This document shows, in pieces, positions 37,691 through 49,318 of a stretch of DNA of 64,000 bases. The notes below the pieces were generated by a model, which worked only from the letters and a program-made list of their open reading frames with translations, did no database searches and was not told the origin of the DNA. Every line of letters begins with the position of its first letter. The stretch's first letter is position 1. The translations under genes were made by a program, and so were the position numbers. The stretch is from Gonapodya sp. JEL0774 (taxonomy: Eukaryota; Monoblepharomycota; Monoblepharidomycetes; Monoblepharidales; Gonapodyaceae), in contig JADIIX010000047.1 in assembly GCA_027604505.1 (NCBI GenBank), forward strand, positions 62,001 through 126,000, given 5' to 3'.

Positions 37691-40600
37691 TTATGAGGAT
37701 GTGGAGCAGAAGCACCCCGGCGTCAATCGCAACTTACACTTCGACATATAACCGATGGTGAAAGCATATGATTCCGCAGTATACCTGGCATTTCGTGGTC
37801 ATGGGTCAATCGAAACGCACCATGCAGGTTACTAGTGTGCTTTGGTACTCACCGCAGGTACTCGTACCGACCAGAGTTTCCGAAGTGTCCACTGCCCATT
37901 TCCACCAAATACAATAGGTCTCCACGACTTTTCGGACCGCCGACACCGAGCTCCCGCATCTTGGCCACCCATTTTGAGGGCTCCCAATAGGCAACGCGAG
38001 GATCATTGATACCGGCCTGAACTAAAATGTCAGGAAAACGAGAGCTTGCATCTTCAGGGACGTTGTTGTATGGGGAATAGCTGAGCATGTAATCGAAGAA
38101 CTTTCGGTTATTGGGGTTGCCCCATTCCTGACATTACAATTTTCGTGGATGTGTCAGTGCAAAACGTGGCTTAAAAGGTCAGCGAAAAACTCACCTCGTA
38201 TTCTTTGTCAGCGGAAGCATTGATGGGATTGGATGGCAGGAGACTGGTGTTAACCTCGTGAATGTGGACTTTCAATCACAAGTCAACGTACCGTTGACCG
38301 TAAGAGGGATAGACGCATCCATCATCGTGTTAATTACGTCCACGAAAGGAACGCCTGCGATCGCGAGTCTAAACAGCTCCGGTTTAGCATTGAGAACCGC
38401 ACCCATCAGCATTCCTCCAGCGGAGCGGCCCTCCATGGCAAGAATATCACTGGATGTGATCTTCTCCTTGATAATATGCTCCGCACCAGCGATGAAATCG
38501 ACAAAGGTATTCTTTTTGTGTAGAAAACGGCCGTTTTCATACCAAGATTTTCCATTGTCACCGCCCCCACGGATGTGGCACACTACCCGGGTGAATCCCC
38601 GATCTAGGTACGAAATGACATCGCTGCGGAATGCCATGTCCATAGAAACTGCAAATAGGAGTTAGCAGACGATTCTGCAACTAGTTTCAACAGGAAACTC
38701 CGAACTACTTACTTCCATAGGAGCCGTAACCGTAAAACAAGCATGGATTTGTTCCGTCTCTCCTGAAGTTATCCTTGCGGTAGACTACTGAGATCGGTAT
38801 TGTGTTGGGAACGGGAGTTTTGAGGAACACCCGATCATCCGGGTTGTGCTCTGGGTCTGGCAAGGTGGCGGGGTCGACTGGAGCAGAAAGTCGAAGCACA
38901 CCGTAAAGGCTAGGATCATAATTGGGTACAACAGTGCGCTTCAGAATGGTGTTGGTGCGGGTTGGAATGTGGTGCAAATATACAGTGCGAGGTGTGACCG
39001 GCGACGAGTACGCGAAGCGGATATATGGTAACGAAAACACTTGGTTTGAGCCCTGATTGAGACGAGAGTGATTTCATTCAATTGCATTAAGTAAGGATAT
39101 TAAGAAACGGATGATTCTCACTCCGAGCGGTTGCACGGCGTACACCTCCTCTTCAAACTCGAGGTGATACGATTTTGCGAGGTCAATCGCTCCATTCCCC
39201 GGGTCTGGGTGATGAATGCGAATTTTATTCAGACCATCGTTCTTCTCGTAAACTGCGTTCAGCAGGAAACAACACCGACATTACCCCATAAGTTTTCATA
39301 GATCAGCTCAGCATGTAGACAGATTGCACATACCAGCGATGAAGCTCTCTAAGGATTCAACTCCAAGGAGATGAGTGAATGGATCATATGGCATGATTTC
39401 CTTCCAGTTTCCCTGCCCGGTTGAGTTGATAGGACACCAACAAAGTCTGTTCTGTAGTGTACGCGCACAACCACCTTTAGCGGCTAAAAATCTGGCGCCA
39501 TTAGAGGTACTCGGACTCACGTTGATGTGTTCCCTTCCATCATTCGTAAGCACTAGAAAGCCCTGTCCAAAGTGCTCGACATCATACATCAGTTCATGCG
39601 TTCGTGGTTGGAAAACGCGAAGTTCTGGGGCATGTCCGTGGTCGGATTCCGGGCAACGAACGCACCCTTCCCTCAAAATCAGACAACACATACCCTTAGA
39701 TGGATCCTCGGAATCGATGTACCGTGTCTCGCTCGTCAAACCGGACTCCAGGACCACAAAAATAAAGCGCTTGGAGTTTGACGTAGTAACTCCGACGCGG
39801 AACCTTTTCATAAAAGCAAAGGAGGATTAAGTCTGGCGATTTGTCTCTTAAGTGCAGCGAGAGAAATGATTTCAGGACCTACTTTTCATCAGTCTCCTCG
39901 TACAGCAGGACATCCTCGTCCGTGAGGGACCCGAGGGTGTGCCTCCAAAGTTGATGTGGTCTTTGCGCCGAGTCATATTTCGTGTAGTAGATTGAGAGAC
40001 AGTCGTGGCTCCAGGTTATATCTGATGTCACCTGTTGCCTGGCGGTTGTCACCAATTCGGTCACATCTCCGGAAGAAAAGGGACCAACCTGCTTGAGAAC
40101 ATCGGGAAGAACCGAGCCAGAAGAAAGGTCCTTGAATGAAATATCGTAGTATTCGCTTCCGGTCGTGTCGAGTGCGTAGGCAAGGATCTGGGGCAACAGC
40201 AGGATATGATCACCCCCTACTCGCGATCCTTCAAACAGGATCACACCTACCTTGTTATTTGGAGCTGGACTAAATGATCCAAGTTCCAAGTACTTATGCT
40301 CAAACGAGTTCAAGTCCAGCACCACTTCTTCTGGGTGTTTGGAGCCATTAATCTCCTTTAAGTCGTCGACAAGGCGGGAATCGTCTGCCGGGCGGCGGCA
40401 CCAAATCGGATACTGCTTTCCCTTCTCGGCTAATTGAGATAGTGTTAGCCCGTATACGACCGACATGCCCAAAAAGGGCAATAGCACCAAACTCGACTCA
40501 CTCCGCTTGTAATACAAGAATGATGACTTCACGAGCGGTACATCAGTGTCATCTTCCTGGATACGGCCGAGAAACTCCTGGTACTATCATGTGACCAATG

Positions 40601-40954
40601 TCCAAAGGCCACAGGTCCAGAGTTTTGGTGGTAGTTGGTCCGAATAAAATGGTTGGAATCACAAAACACCAGTCCGTGGAGGCGGGAGACTCACAAGGGT
40701 TTCCTTGAGCTCTGCAAATGGCGCCAGCTTGGCATGTGCATACTCATTCTCCTTCGTTAGGTGCTCCACGATTTCCGGCCGTTTCTAATGGCATGAAATG
40801 TCAGATCTCTGCATCAACACCAAAGACAAGTGAAACGGGGAAGTACCGCTCCCTTAGTGTCGTCTCTCAGCCATTGATAAGGATCAGGGAAATCTTTTCC
40901 GTGCCATTTGTGGACATAATCAACTTTCTTCGCGACGGGTGGGGTGATGGACAT
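37691..40954 (-). CDS. OPB: Oligopeptidase B (prolyl oligopeptidase family, S9A)
   Basis: This serine peptidase cleaves small peptides after Lys or Arg. The N-terminal stretch ITPPVAKKVDYVHKWHGKDF followed by PDPYQWLRDD is the typical S9A start. A beta-propeller spans about 40.5-38.7 kb (IWCRRPADDSRLV, DITWSHDCLSIYYTKYD). The catalytic domain shows LFYGYGSYG (oxyanion Tyr), DRGFTRVVCHIRGGG, and the nucleophile in ILAMEGRSAGGMLMGAV (GRSAGG). The acid is in QAGINDPRVAYWEPSKWVA and the catalytic His in EMGSGHFGNSGRYEY. The frame stays open upstream to a Met at 41086, adding 44 residues (MECMQAFAFATNSALSNFF...) that resemble a mitochondrial presequence, so two start sites are possible. About eight exons; the last is joined across a 92-nt intron. 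The C-terminus is next to the gap. Confidence 0.88.
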
Positions 40955-41200
40955 CTCGAATCGTGTAGGGTTGTAAGTTGAAAAGAAGCTTGAGAGCTTG
41001 ACCCGTTGAGGGATAATGACAGCGACCCGAAAAAAATTGCTTAGCGCTGAATTCGTAGCGAATGCAAACGCTTGCATGCACTCCACGAGACGAGAATCCA
41101 GGTGTCTGGACGGTGTGCTTGTGGGTGAAGAAGATCAGCCGAGGTGTAACCCACTTTCCGCGCTCTGGTTTCTGATTGATTGTAGGCAGCAATTTAAACC

Positions 41201-42765
41201 ATGACCAGTCTTCGTCGCTCGTCACGGAAACGTACTGCTGACGATTCCATTGGACAACCCGAAATCGAGAATGCGAGCGAACGCCGTGACGCCTCTCGTG
41301 GTTCGTCATCAAAGAGGGCAAAGAGCAAGTCCAAAGCAGAACAGCCCCTGGAAAGCACGAATGGCCTCGCGCAAATTAATGACGACGAAGCACAGCTCTA
41401 TGATAGACAGATTCGACTGTGGGGAATGGATGCTCAGACGCGGTGGGTGTACTCTGTGTGGTCTTCACCTGTGCCAATCCCCAAATTTTCTTTGATTCGG
41501 CTCTAAAACGGACCGTTGGTTGACCGCTTCTATCCAGCATGAGAAATGCCTCTGTCTGCGTCATTAATCTCGGAGCCCTGAGCACGGAGGTCATCAAGAA
41601 TATTGTTCTTGCTGGGATCGGCTCCCTCACCATAGTGGACAATGAAAATGTCAGTGCTAAGGATCTAGGAGCGGGTTTTTTCTTTAGGGAGGAGGATCTA
41701 GGACAGAATGTGCGTCAATCTCGGACAATTTTAGTTTCGTTTTGATGGCTACGTGATACATTTTCCCCTAAAGCGTGCCCAATCGGCAAAGGATCGGATT
41801 CGTGATCTTAATCCGCGAGTCAGAGTTGAAGCAGTTTCCAAAGACCGAAGTGAACTAGAGAGTGCCTATTACTCTCAGTTTCAATTCGTAATACTCACCC
41901 AGGCGGACCTCGACACCATGGTGAATACTCCTTTCGTCCTCTGTATTCAGGTTCCATTGACGCACCCGCTTCTTCTGCCTGAGCACACCAGCTCCGAGTT
42001 AATAGGCTCTGCCGTGAACAGAAAGTCAAGTTCTTTGCCGCGGGTATCTATGGCCTCCATGGGTTCGCCTTCGCAGATCTCCTCCAACACACATACAGAA
42101 TGTACGTTATCCACATATATTCATATTTTTTCCTAATCTTTGATTTTCTTCGCGATTAGGCCAAATCCAGCCGCTGTGCGAGATCCCTCTGCCCCAAAAG
42201 ATGTTCGCAAGGAGGTGCAGTATCACTCGGTAGCGGAGGCAATAGACCGACGATGGGAAAGTATGCGTGATGTAAGGGCACGTGACACTGCCAGACCTAA
42301 ATTCTACGGCATTCTCGGTGAGAATTTGTACAGCATTGTTTGTCATTTTCTCCGTCGGAGTGGAACATTTTCCTGTGCGACTGCTTCACACCTCACAGCT
42401 CTTCTCACATATCAGCAACAGCATGGTGTTCTTCCTACCACATCGGATGATGACCTTGCCCGTCTCGCCGCCATCAAGGATCAGATGATGACTAAGGCGA
42501 ACATCAACCCGTCTTTCGTCTCTGAGGAATTGCTCCGGTGAGGTGCATCGCCACGCTTGCTTATTCGACCGAATACCTGCAATGAAGTCTTGCAAGTAGA
42601 TCTCTGTCATCTTCCGCCTCATCGGAACTATCCCCCATCGCGTCCATCGCTGGGGGACTGTTGGCGCAAGAACTTCTGAGAGCTATTGGAGAAAAGGATC
42701 CCCCGATGGACAACATTCTCTATTTAGATGGCGAGCAGCCTTTGGCAGGTATTGGAGGATACTAG
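41201..42765 (+). CDS. AOS1: SUMO-activating enzyme E1 subunit AOS1/SAE1
   Basis: AOS1 pairs with UBA2 to adenylate SUMO and start sumoylation. Exon 1 (41201-41442) encodes a 65-residue basic leader (LRRSSRKRTADD; SSKRAKSKSKAE) that looks like a bipartite nuclear signal. The diagnostic DDEAQLYDRQIRLWGMDAQT follows. Exon 2 gives ASVCVINLGALSTEVIKNIV and LAGIGSLTIVDNENV (Rossmann-like fold), then DLGAGFFFREEDLGQN with the Arg-Glu-Glu of E1 folds. Later exons give RAQSAKDRIRDLNPRVRVEA, FQFVILTQADLD and HGVLPTTSDDDLARLA. The C-terminal exon reads LSPIASIAGGLLAQELLRAI then GEKDPPMDNILYLDG, matching the Aos1 end. As expected for AOS1, no catalytic cysteine domain is seen. Start codons of this gene and oligopeptidase B lie only 114-246 bp apart. 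Confidence 0.9.
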
Positions 42766-42923
42766 TGAGGAAAAGCTATTAGTCGGAGACAACCCGTACC
42801 CGAATCTCGTTGTGATAAAAAGTTCTAAGCGACACTCTTTAGTATAATAGTATTGCGTACACTAACTGAAACGGCATCCGGTCGGGATAGACTCAAAATG
42901 TTTGAGAATGCCCAGTTCGGACA

Positions 42924-44842
42924 ATGTCACACTTGGGTTGGTTGGTTCAGCCAACGAATCTCTCACAAATGCCGCGAGATTGGCGATCTCCACGCCGATC
43001 TCCGTCCCCCCCGGTTCCTTCACTTGCACGTGCGCGCCGCTCTGCTGCCTCCTCCCACGATCCCGAATCGTTGCGCAAGCGTGCCCAAATCCTTGCCCGG
43101 GAGACCGAAAAGCGCAGACGGTGAGCGATCTCACTGCGATACTCTTTGAGCTGATTGCTGACATACCAAGAATGTGACTTACTCTAAATCATGCAATTGC
43201 CGGGTGAGACAGTGTCCTTCTCGCGCGCGCTCACGAAGCCCGTCTCTTGGATATCCGGGACCGAGAAGAGGCAGCGAGAGAGCGAAAGAGGATAGCTCAA
43301 GGGCGGACAGAATGGTTTCGAAACGTGCAGGAGGAGGAGAGAAGGCGGCGGGCCCTCGGACAAAGGAAACAATCGAAACAGGATGTCAACCGTTCCCCAG
43401 ACAAACAGCGCGCAAACCCCAAGCTATGTGGGACCAATGTCCCTGGGGTACAACCGACAAAGCAAAATGAAATTATTGTGGATTGCCAGTGGGTCACTCA
43501 ACCCATGGAAGTCACGGAACTAATGACCAATCCAACCACCGTTCCACCATCGCCACCGTCAACCCAACCACCTGACGAACTTCAATCCCCCCGAGCTCTT
43601 CCTTACAATGTGGACTCTAGACTGAAGCAAGTTGAAATCGGCAGACGTATCTCTGGGAGGCCGGCAATTGTGGCGGTCGACCCAACTCCGACTCCTTTCA
43701 GAAGCCGAAACCTTTCACAGCACACTAAGGAAGTGGCCAGCAGTAAAAATGCGTCACTTAAGTCTGCAGGACCGTCTCCTCTCAATAGCAACACCTCAAA
43801 TGAAACCCCGGCCTCGCATTTACCAATCCCGGCTCGACGCCTCCGCCGGTGCACCTTACGCTTAGGCTCAGCCGCCTCATTACCAGAAAAAGTTATTTCT
43901 TGCGAGTCAGCTCAACCGACATTGTCGGCTGTAGACTGGGGGGCAGAATTTCGCTTACTGTCTGGTTTCCCACCACCTCCCGTGAGGGCAAAATCTGGAC
44001 CACCGAGATTGGAACGTCAAAAGCGACATCTTGACACCGAAGGGGCTAACACTCGTGGGAAACCCACGGACATCGTTTCTCAAAGTGGTGTGCTTTTAGA
44101 CTCTCCTTGTCAACCGATCTCGTCGAACATTCCGTCCTCAGCTCTGGACAAGCTGCATAGCTCTTTGCCTTCTTCGGTCTTTCTGAGTTCCAGTTTGATA
44201 GAGAAAGTAACCTCGCCCGACTGGACAATTGGTTATCACCAGTCGGAACGCCAACCCGTGCCTCCACAAGGAATCGGACCCTCAAATAACTCGTTGCAAC
44301 GGAAGCGCCACGACCATACCTGCAACAAGTCTATACCCCCTCCGTCCATGTTTCGCACTCCCGAAAAGTCTGGTGGCTCACACACGTTTCCGCCAGCTTC
44401 GCTCACCGCGTCTCTTCCGAGTCTCCACCACAATGCCTCCTCTTCGAAAAGAGCGCACTTCAAGCCGCCACCAGAGCAGTACAGCATGACCAGGCGTAAT
44501 GTATCCCAGACAACCGCAAGCAGGATCCTCACCAGCCCTCAACCTCTGCAATATGAGCTGGATCAGCCCTTACTCCCACATTTTTTGCGAATGCCAATAT
44601 TATATGAACAGAGCGCACGCGCGTCTGTCTCACTGCCAGTTTGCTCACCCCACTCACAGATGAACCAACGACAAGGTACTATATGGATAGAAGATCCAAT
44701 GACACTAGGATGGGACAGCTTCCCACCTCCTGCGTCTGAGGTTCCAGTGCCACACCCACATCCCACACAAAATGGTAGTTTTAGGGCACACCAGAAGAAC
44801 TGGAGACCTCACAACTGGGGCTCTGCAGGGGTTATGGTATAA
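42924..44842 (+). CDS. Uncharacterised coiled-coil / disordered protein
   Basis: Two exons join in phase: 42924-43120 and 43213-44842. This gives about 608 residues from MSHLGWLVQPTNLSQ. Residues 40-125 form a strongly charged helix (SLRKRAQILARETEKRRR, then LLARAHEARLLDIRDREEA and RERKRIAQGRTEWFRNVQEE), a likely coiled coil. The rest is Pro/Ser/Thr-rich and without obvious domains, with a few possibly conserved short patches near SAVDWGAEFRLLSGFPPPP and GTIWIEDPMTLGWDSFPPP. I do not recognise the family. The start codon is a guess: an earlier in-frame Met was not found, but upstream exons could exist. No function is assigned. Confidence 0.55.
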
Positions 44843-45016
44843 ATTCAATAGCTCTCATTTATGTTTTCATGACGGATATCCAATGCCATAAATTTATTCA
44901 GGTGTCTGCGTCTGTCGTGGCTTCACTACATGTTCCTGAGGAGGAGGACACTGGAAACAGCGACGGAACTGCGAATCACCGAGTGATGGACTGATGAAAA
45001 TAGCATCAAAATTCCA

Positions 45017-46415
45017 ATGATTGAAGGAAAAACGATCGCCGAAGAAAAGGCAAACGACTGGAGTCGTCCAGACACCCCAGAAGAGGGAGAGCTATCGGAC
45101 CCGGGTACTGATGTCTCAGAGAGCTTCAAGAGAGTAGAACCAGAATACGTCCATCGATACGATCCTCCGTCGGGTTATACGCTCACGACGGATGGCCGAT
45201 ATTACACGGACAAAAACGGATTTTACTACTTCGACACCTACACGTGCACCTATTCCTACTATGATGCAGCAACGGGAGGGTATATTACTCTTCAAAACAC
45301 TGTGACCACTGAGAACCCGGTGGACTCGCCCACCGCAGAGCCCACCGCAGAAATTGAGGATAACGACGACGCACCCTCGTGTCCACCCCTCCGGCTCATC
45401 GTTCGCTCTAGTGGTGTCCTTGAGCGGCGTGCTGTCATTAACGTAGAGAATCAAATGAGTTTCGGAAGGGATCGCTGGGATCGAAGGGTCCGACTGAAAG
45501 AGATGGCGGTGAGCGACGCGAGGGTGGAGCATTGGCGTTTCTCGATTTGACGCACTGAAGAAGGCTATGTTGTTTTTGTGTCTGGGAGAGGCGTTTGTAT
45601 CCTACAGGGTGAAGGGGAGTCGGAATGTGGTGAAAATCCTCATTCCTTGCGTTTCCACCCTTCAACAGGTCTCCAAGTTCCATTGTTCAATTTTTTTCTC
45701 AGAAGACCTTCTCCCTCAACCGGATATCCTGGCTGCCCTGAGCTCTGCATCCAGTCAAACTCAGAACACCAAATCCGGTTATAAAGCACCCTCTCCTTAC
45801 TCTCTCATCGATCACGGATCAACACACGGAACTTTTCTCAACGGCACTCGTATAAGCGCTGCAAAGACGGCGTCAATTCCTGTCCGACTCTCGCATGGGG
45901 ACATTATCGAAGTCGGTTCCACCGAATTCCTGGTTCACTGGCATGGTTATGCAGCGAATGCAGGTTGCAGCAAGTGTGCTGGGGAGGGCATTAAGATCGT
46001 TGAGCCAGAAGAGGCGACTGCAAAGGTAGCAGGGGGGGGAGCCAGTCGCAGCGGTTCGTCTCGGCGAGACGCTCGTCTGGACAAAACACGAAGAGCGTAC
46101 AAACCAGCCCGTGGAGAGTCGCCTGGCAAAACAAACTGGCCTGGAGTGGCGGTAGATGGCCGATCCGCACTGCCCACCTCTGCCGGTCCCCATTCATCAT
46201 CACCCAATTCCTCTCAACCTGGGAAATACGTAGACCGTGCTCGGTTGCGACGTGAATTGCACCCGGAGGACTCTGCTTATATGAGGCAAGTGGAAGAAGA
46301 GAAGCGGCGACTCCGTGAAGCGGTGATGGGAAGCGGGGACGACGAATCGCGAACTCCCGAACAAACTGTCGTGGTGCAAACGCGGATAGGCCTGGGCTTC
46401 GGTCGCGATTTATGA
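45017..46415 (+). CDS. AGGF1: AGGF1-like protein with OCRE-type repeats and FHA domain
   Basis: AGGF1 (VG5Q) has OCRE, FHA and G-patch domains and is linked to RNA processing. Exons are 45017-45508 and 45669-46415, joined at KEMA/VSKFHC. After an acidic start (PDTPEEGELSDPG) there is an OCRE-like aromatic repeat: YDPPSGYTLTTDGRYYTD, NGFYYFDTYTCTYSYYDAAT and GGYITL. The FHA domain follows (about residues 122-245): LRLIVRSSGVLERRAVINV, MSFGRDRWDRRVRLKEMAVSK, FHCSIFF, SLIDHGSTHGTFLNGTRI, LSHGDIIEVGSTEFLVHWH. The C-terminal part has KYVDRARLRRELHPED, like the AGGF1 YKDRAGKRRE segment, and ends in VVVQTRIGLGFGRDL, like the RRTHAGLGTG that follows the human G-patch. The G-patch itself is missing. 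Start Met 45017 is the first in frame after stops. Confidence 0.8.
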
Positions 46416-46506
46416 AATATATTCAGAAATATCAGTATTTGATGGTAATGCAGTGGAATCATGTATAATGTTACGTCAAATCATGGCAGGTCATTTTGCA
46501 GAACGA

Positions 46507-49184
46507 TCACGTCTCCCCAACCACCGGCTGATCCTTTTTGTGCTTATTCAAGAAGTCTTTCAGCGACGCAGGCATATAGTACGGCCTTTGCGAGGAGCCA
46601 TCGTTTCTCTCTGAGTCTTCGCCTGGAAAGAGGAAGGGGGAGCTCAGTCAGAATAAGAAAGCAAAAATGTGAACGTCAGCCGATTTCTCACAGAAGCACA
46701 CAAAGAGAGTATCAACCGTCATATCAAAAACGCTAAAGAAACCGGAGGCGATGAAGTATGCGGAAATGAAAATGATCTGTTCGGGGATGGTGTTAATCAA
46801 AAGTGCAACCCTGTTACGCTCCTAAAGTCATCGAGTTTCGTGCTCTCACCAACAGCGGCACCGCATACACATCGGAATTGCCAACGGAATTCCGCACGAG
46901 AATCCACACTCCAAACACAGTCGTCGCACTTGCCACCGCAATCTTTCCGAGGAACACGATCAAGGCGGTGATTCCATCCACAACGACCAGCCTGTTTGGG
47001 AAGCATCGTTCACGCAACGCTTTTAATTCCCAAGTGCATGCTGCGCCGTGTGAGGAAATACGCACCTGAAAGCGTTCCGGAGGATCAAATCCCACGCTGC
47101 TTCGGCACTCACGCAGTAGCTCTTTCCATACACAGCAATCTCGACATACGCCCTCACGTTGACCACCTTTACGATTTTCTCGATCACAGCACAACAACAT
47201 TGCAAGCAGCATACAATGTACTGAGCGATCTTGTTCTGCGACTTTTTCGCGTCTGCGTAGAGTTTGGCCAGCACGAGCCGAACGAGCGACAAAAGAGCGA
47301 GCACGAGAGATCCGATCGCAGCCGAGCCGAGGGAGTATCGGGTGCAGCGTGAGAGGGATTGTAGGAAGGTGAACGTTGGTAACTGCGATTTGTCCCGGGT
47401 CCAGTACCACGTTGAGATGGCTCCGGCGACTGTGATTTGTCCGATCGCAAGAACTTCAGAAAATAATTATGATGTTTTGAGCTCATTGGCCGTTTGAGAG
47501 TGTCCTCTTTTGCCAAGCTCACCGAAATACGTCAACCAAAACATTCCCAGAACATAGTAAATTTCGAACCACCTGAGAACCCTGTTTGCACAACGATTTG
47601 GGAACAAAACACATCGTCTGATTTTGCTCTCTTTACACACACGCACAGTTTCAACCTTTCCGAACTCACGTGCTTGGTTGGAACACCTTAGAGTACCCCT
47701 TGGTGACTCCACTTGCGAGGTCCTGAGCGGTCACTGCGATAACATCACCCGACGTGGAGAGGAGAGCGTAAATCCATATGCACCACGCGCATATGCCAAC
47801 GAGGAGTATGTATTTGAAGACGGGCCAGACGAGACACATGGGGACGGCGCGGAGAGCTCTGAGGAAAACAAGAAAAGAATTCGATGCATACCTCCGTTGT
47901 GAATGAGAAAAATGAACAACTCACTTTGCGGCCTCTTGGATTAAGTTGACTGCGAGGCCGATCCTCTTTCGTGCCCATACCAATAAGAAAAACAGGACAA
48001 ACGCGACCACCGCGCACGCAATCGCCAGCGCGAGCAGCAAGTTTTGATTGTACACGTTCGATCTGACAAAGTCCTGTACCTTGTACGAGAGTTGATCGTT
48101 GGCTGCGATGCCGACGATGGGCCAGGATCGACCCTGGACGTACACCTGGTAGTAGGCCCAGCCGAGGTATCCCGCGATCGCGGTCACAAGGCCTTGGCCC
48201 GCTAAGATGGTCATCCATACGAATGCGGACGTGAAAAGCTGCATGATGACGAGCCAGACGAATGAGATGCCGATTGCGACTCCGGCGGAGCTGTGTTAGT
48301 GAGTGTGAAATGGGATAGTTTGAAAAGGGGAAAGTAATTTGCAGAGTGAGGTTAAAGTCACAGCTCACATGAGAATGTACTTCCAGGTCAGTTGGATATC
48401 CTGGAATATGATTGCCACTGTTTCCCTGGCGCTTAAGTCGACAAACACTGCTTGGTACAGGGCATCACTTGAGGATGAGTTGGATGCAGATGCTGGTACG
48501 GTGATATTCATAAAAGCAAGTGCTTGGATGATTGCAGAGATGTCCGAAGGAACGCAACGGTTCAATACTGTAAATCGCAGGGGAGGTGATGGTGACGTTG
48601 AGGAACCCCATGGCGTTGCAACGTCGAGAACGTCTCCCCCACAGAAAATGCAAACGCACCAGAGGTAGTGCTGTACATGGGGAAGCATTTGCCAGTGGCA
48701 ACTTGTTGCAGTCTTGCACTGTTGTCAGAACCTGGTGTCACACCGTACGCGCAAATGATGTTGGCCAGCCCGATGGGAGATATCGGATCCACACAGCTCT
48801 CCACACATTGACGAGGTGTCGAAAAATTTGCAGGGTTCCAGTAATAGAGGTTCGGTTTGGACGTCATGTCGGTAGAGCCAGAGTTTGTGCCGCACAGGTT
48901 GCCCGCAGAATCGTAGCCGTACCGTAACCTGTCAAAACGGCGCGATTCCCGCCCCAGAACCGACGTAGGATGGTGACGAATCGATGATTGTATTGAAATA
49001 CGATGTGATGAATTTCGCACCTGTTCAAATCCCCTTTCTGGATCGCGACGATTCCGATTGCAACCATGCCCCCGATGAAGAGGATGAAGAGGAGCAGCCA
49101 AAAGATGTCCTGGCATCTTCTGCCCTTCTTCTGGACTCCAGGATCTGTATCATACTGCGGCTTTTCGTCTCCAACACGCGGCAT
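46507..49184 (-). CDS. SLC44 / choline-transporter-like (CTL, Pns1-type) membrane protein
   Basis: This is a multi-pass plasma- or organelle-membrane protein of the CTL family, proposed to move choline or related amines. The start at 49184 gives MPRVGDEKPQYDTDPG, then a first membrane helix (DIFWLLLFILFIGGMVAIGI) and LRYGYDSAGNLCGTNSG (family DYRGNTCG-like). A Cys-rich extracellular loop follows (FSTPRQCVESCVD, NIICAYG, GKCFPMYSTTSGA). Middle helices lie at about 48.24-47.92 kb (MQLFTSAFVWMTILAGQGLV; LLLALAIACAVVAFVLFFLL). Then come the highly characteristic QNKIAQYIVCCLQCCCAVIEK and VNVRAYVEIAVYGKSYCVSA, the LILRNAFR region, IVFLGKIAVASATTVFGVWI, and a C-terminal YYMPASLKDFLNKHKKD tail (human YFMSSTLKKLLNK). 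About nine exons; exact ends were not all fixed. Substrate not determinable from sequence. Confidence 0.87.
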
Positions 49185-49318
49185 CTTTTCTGCTCGGATC
49201 ACTCGATATTTTCGATGTGGCTCATCACATAACTGCTGTGGCCTCGCCCCGGGCGCACATCGCCCCACCAACCCCACTCGTTTCTTCTGTTGTCTTCAGG
49301 TCCAGAATCAAAAATTCA
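49185..49318. promoter_or_regulatory. 134-bp divergent promoter SLC44 / DNAAF6
   Basis: Only 134 bases separate the two divergent start codons, so 5' UTRs and any shared promoter must be compact. No motif was recognised. Confidence 0.45.
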
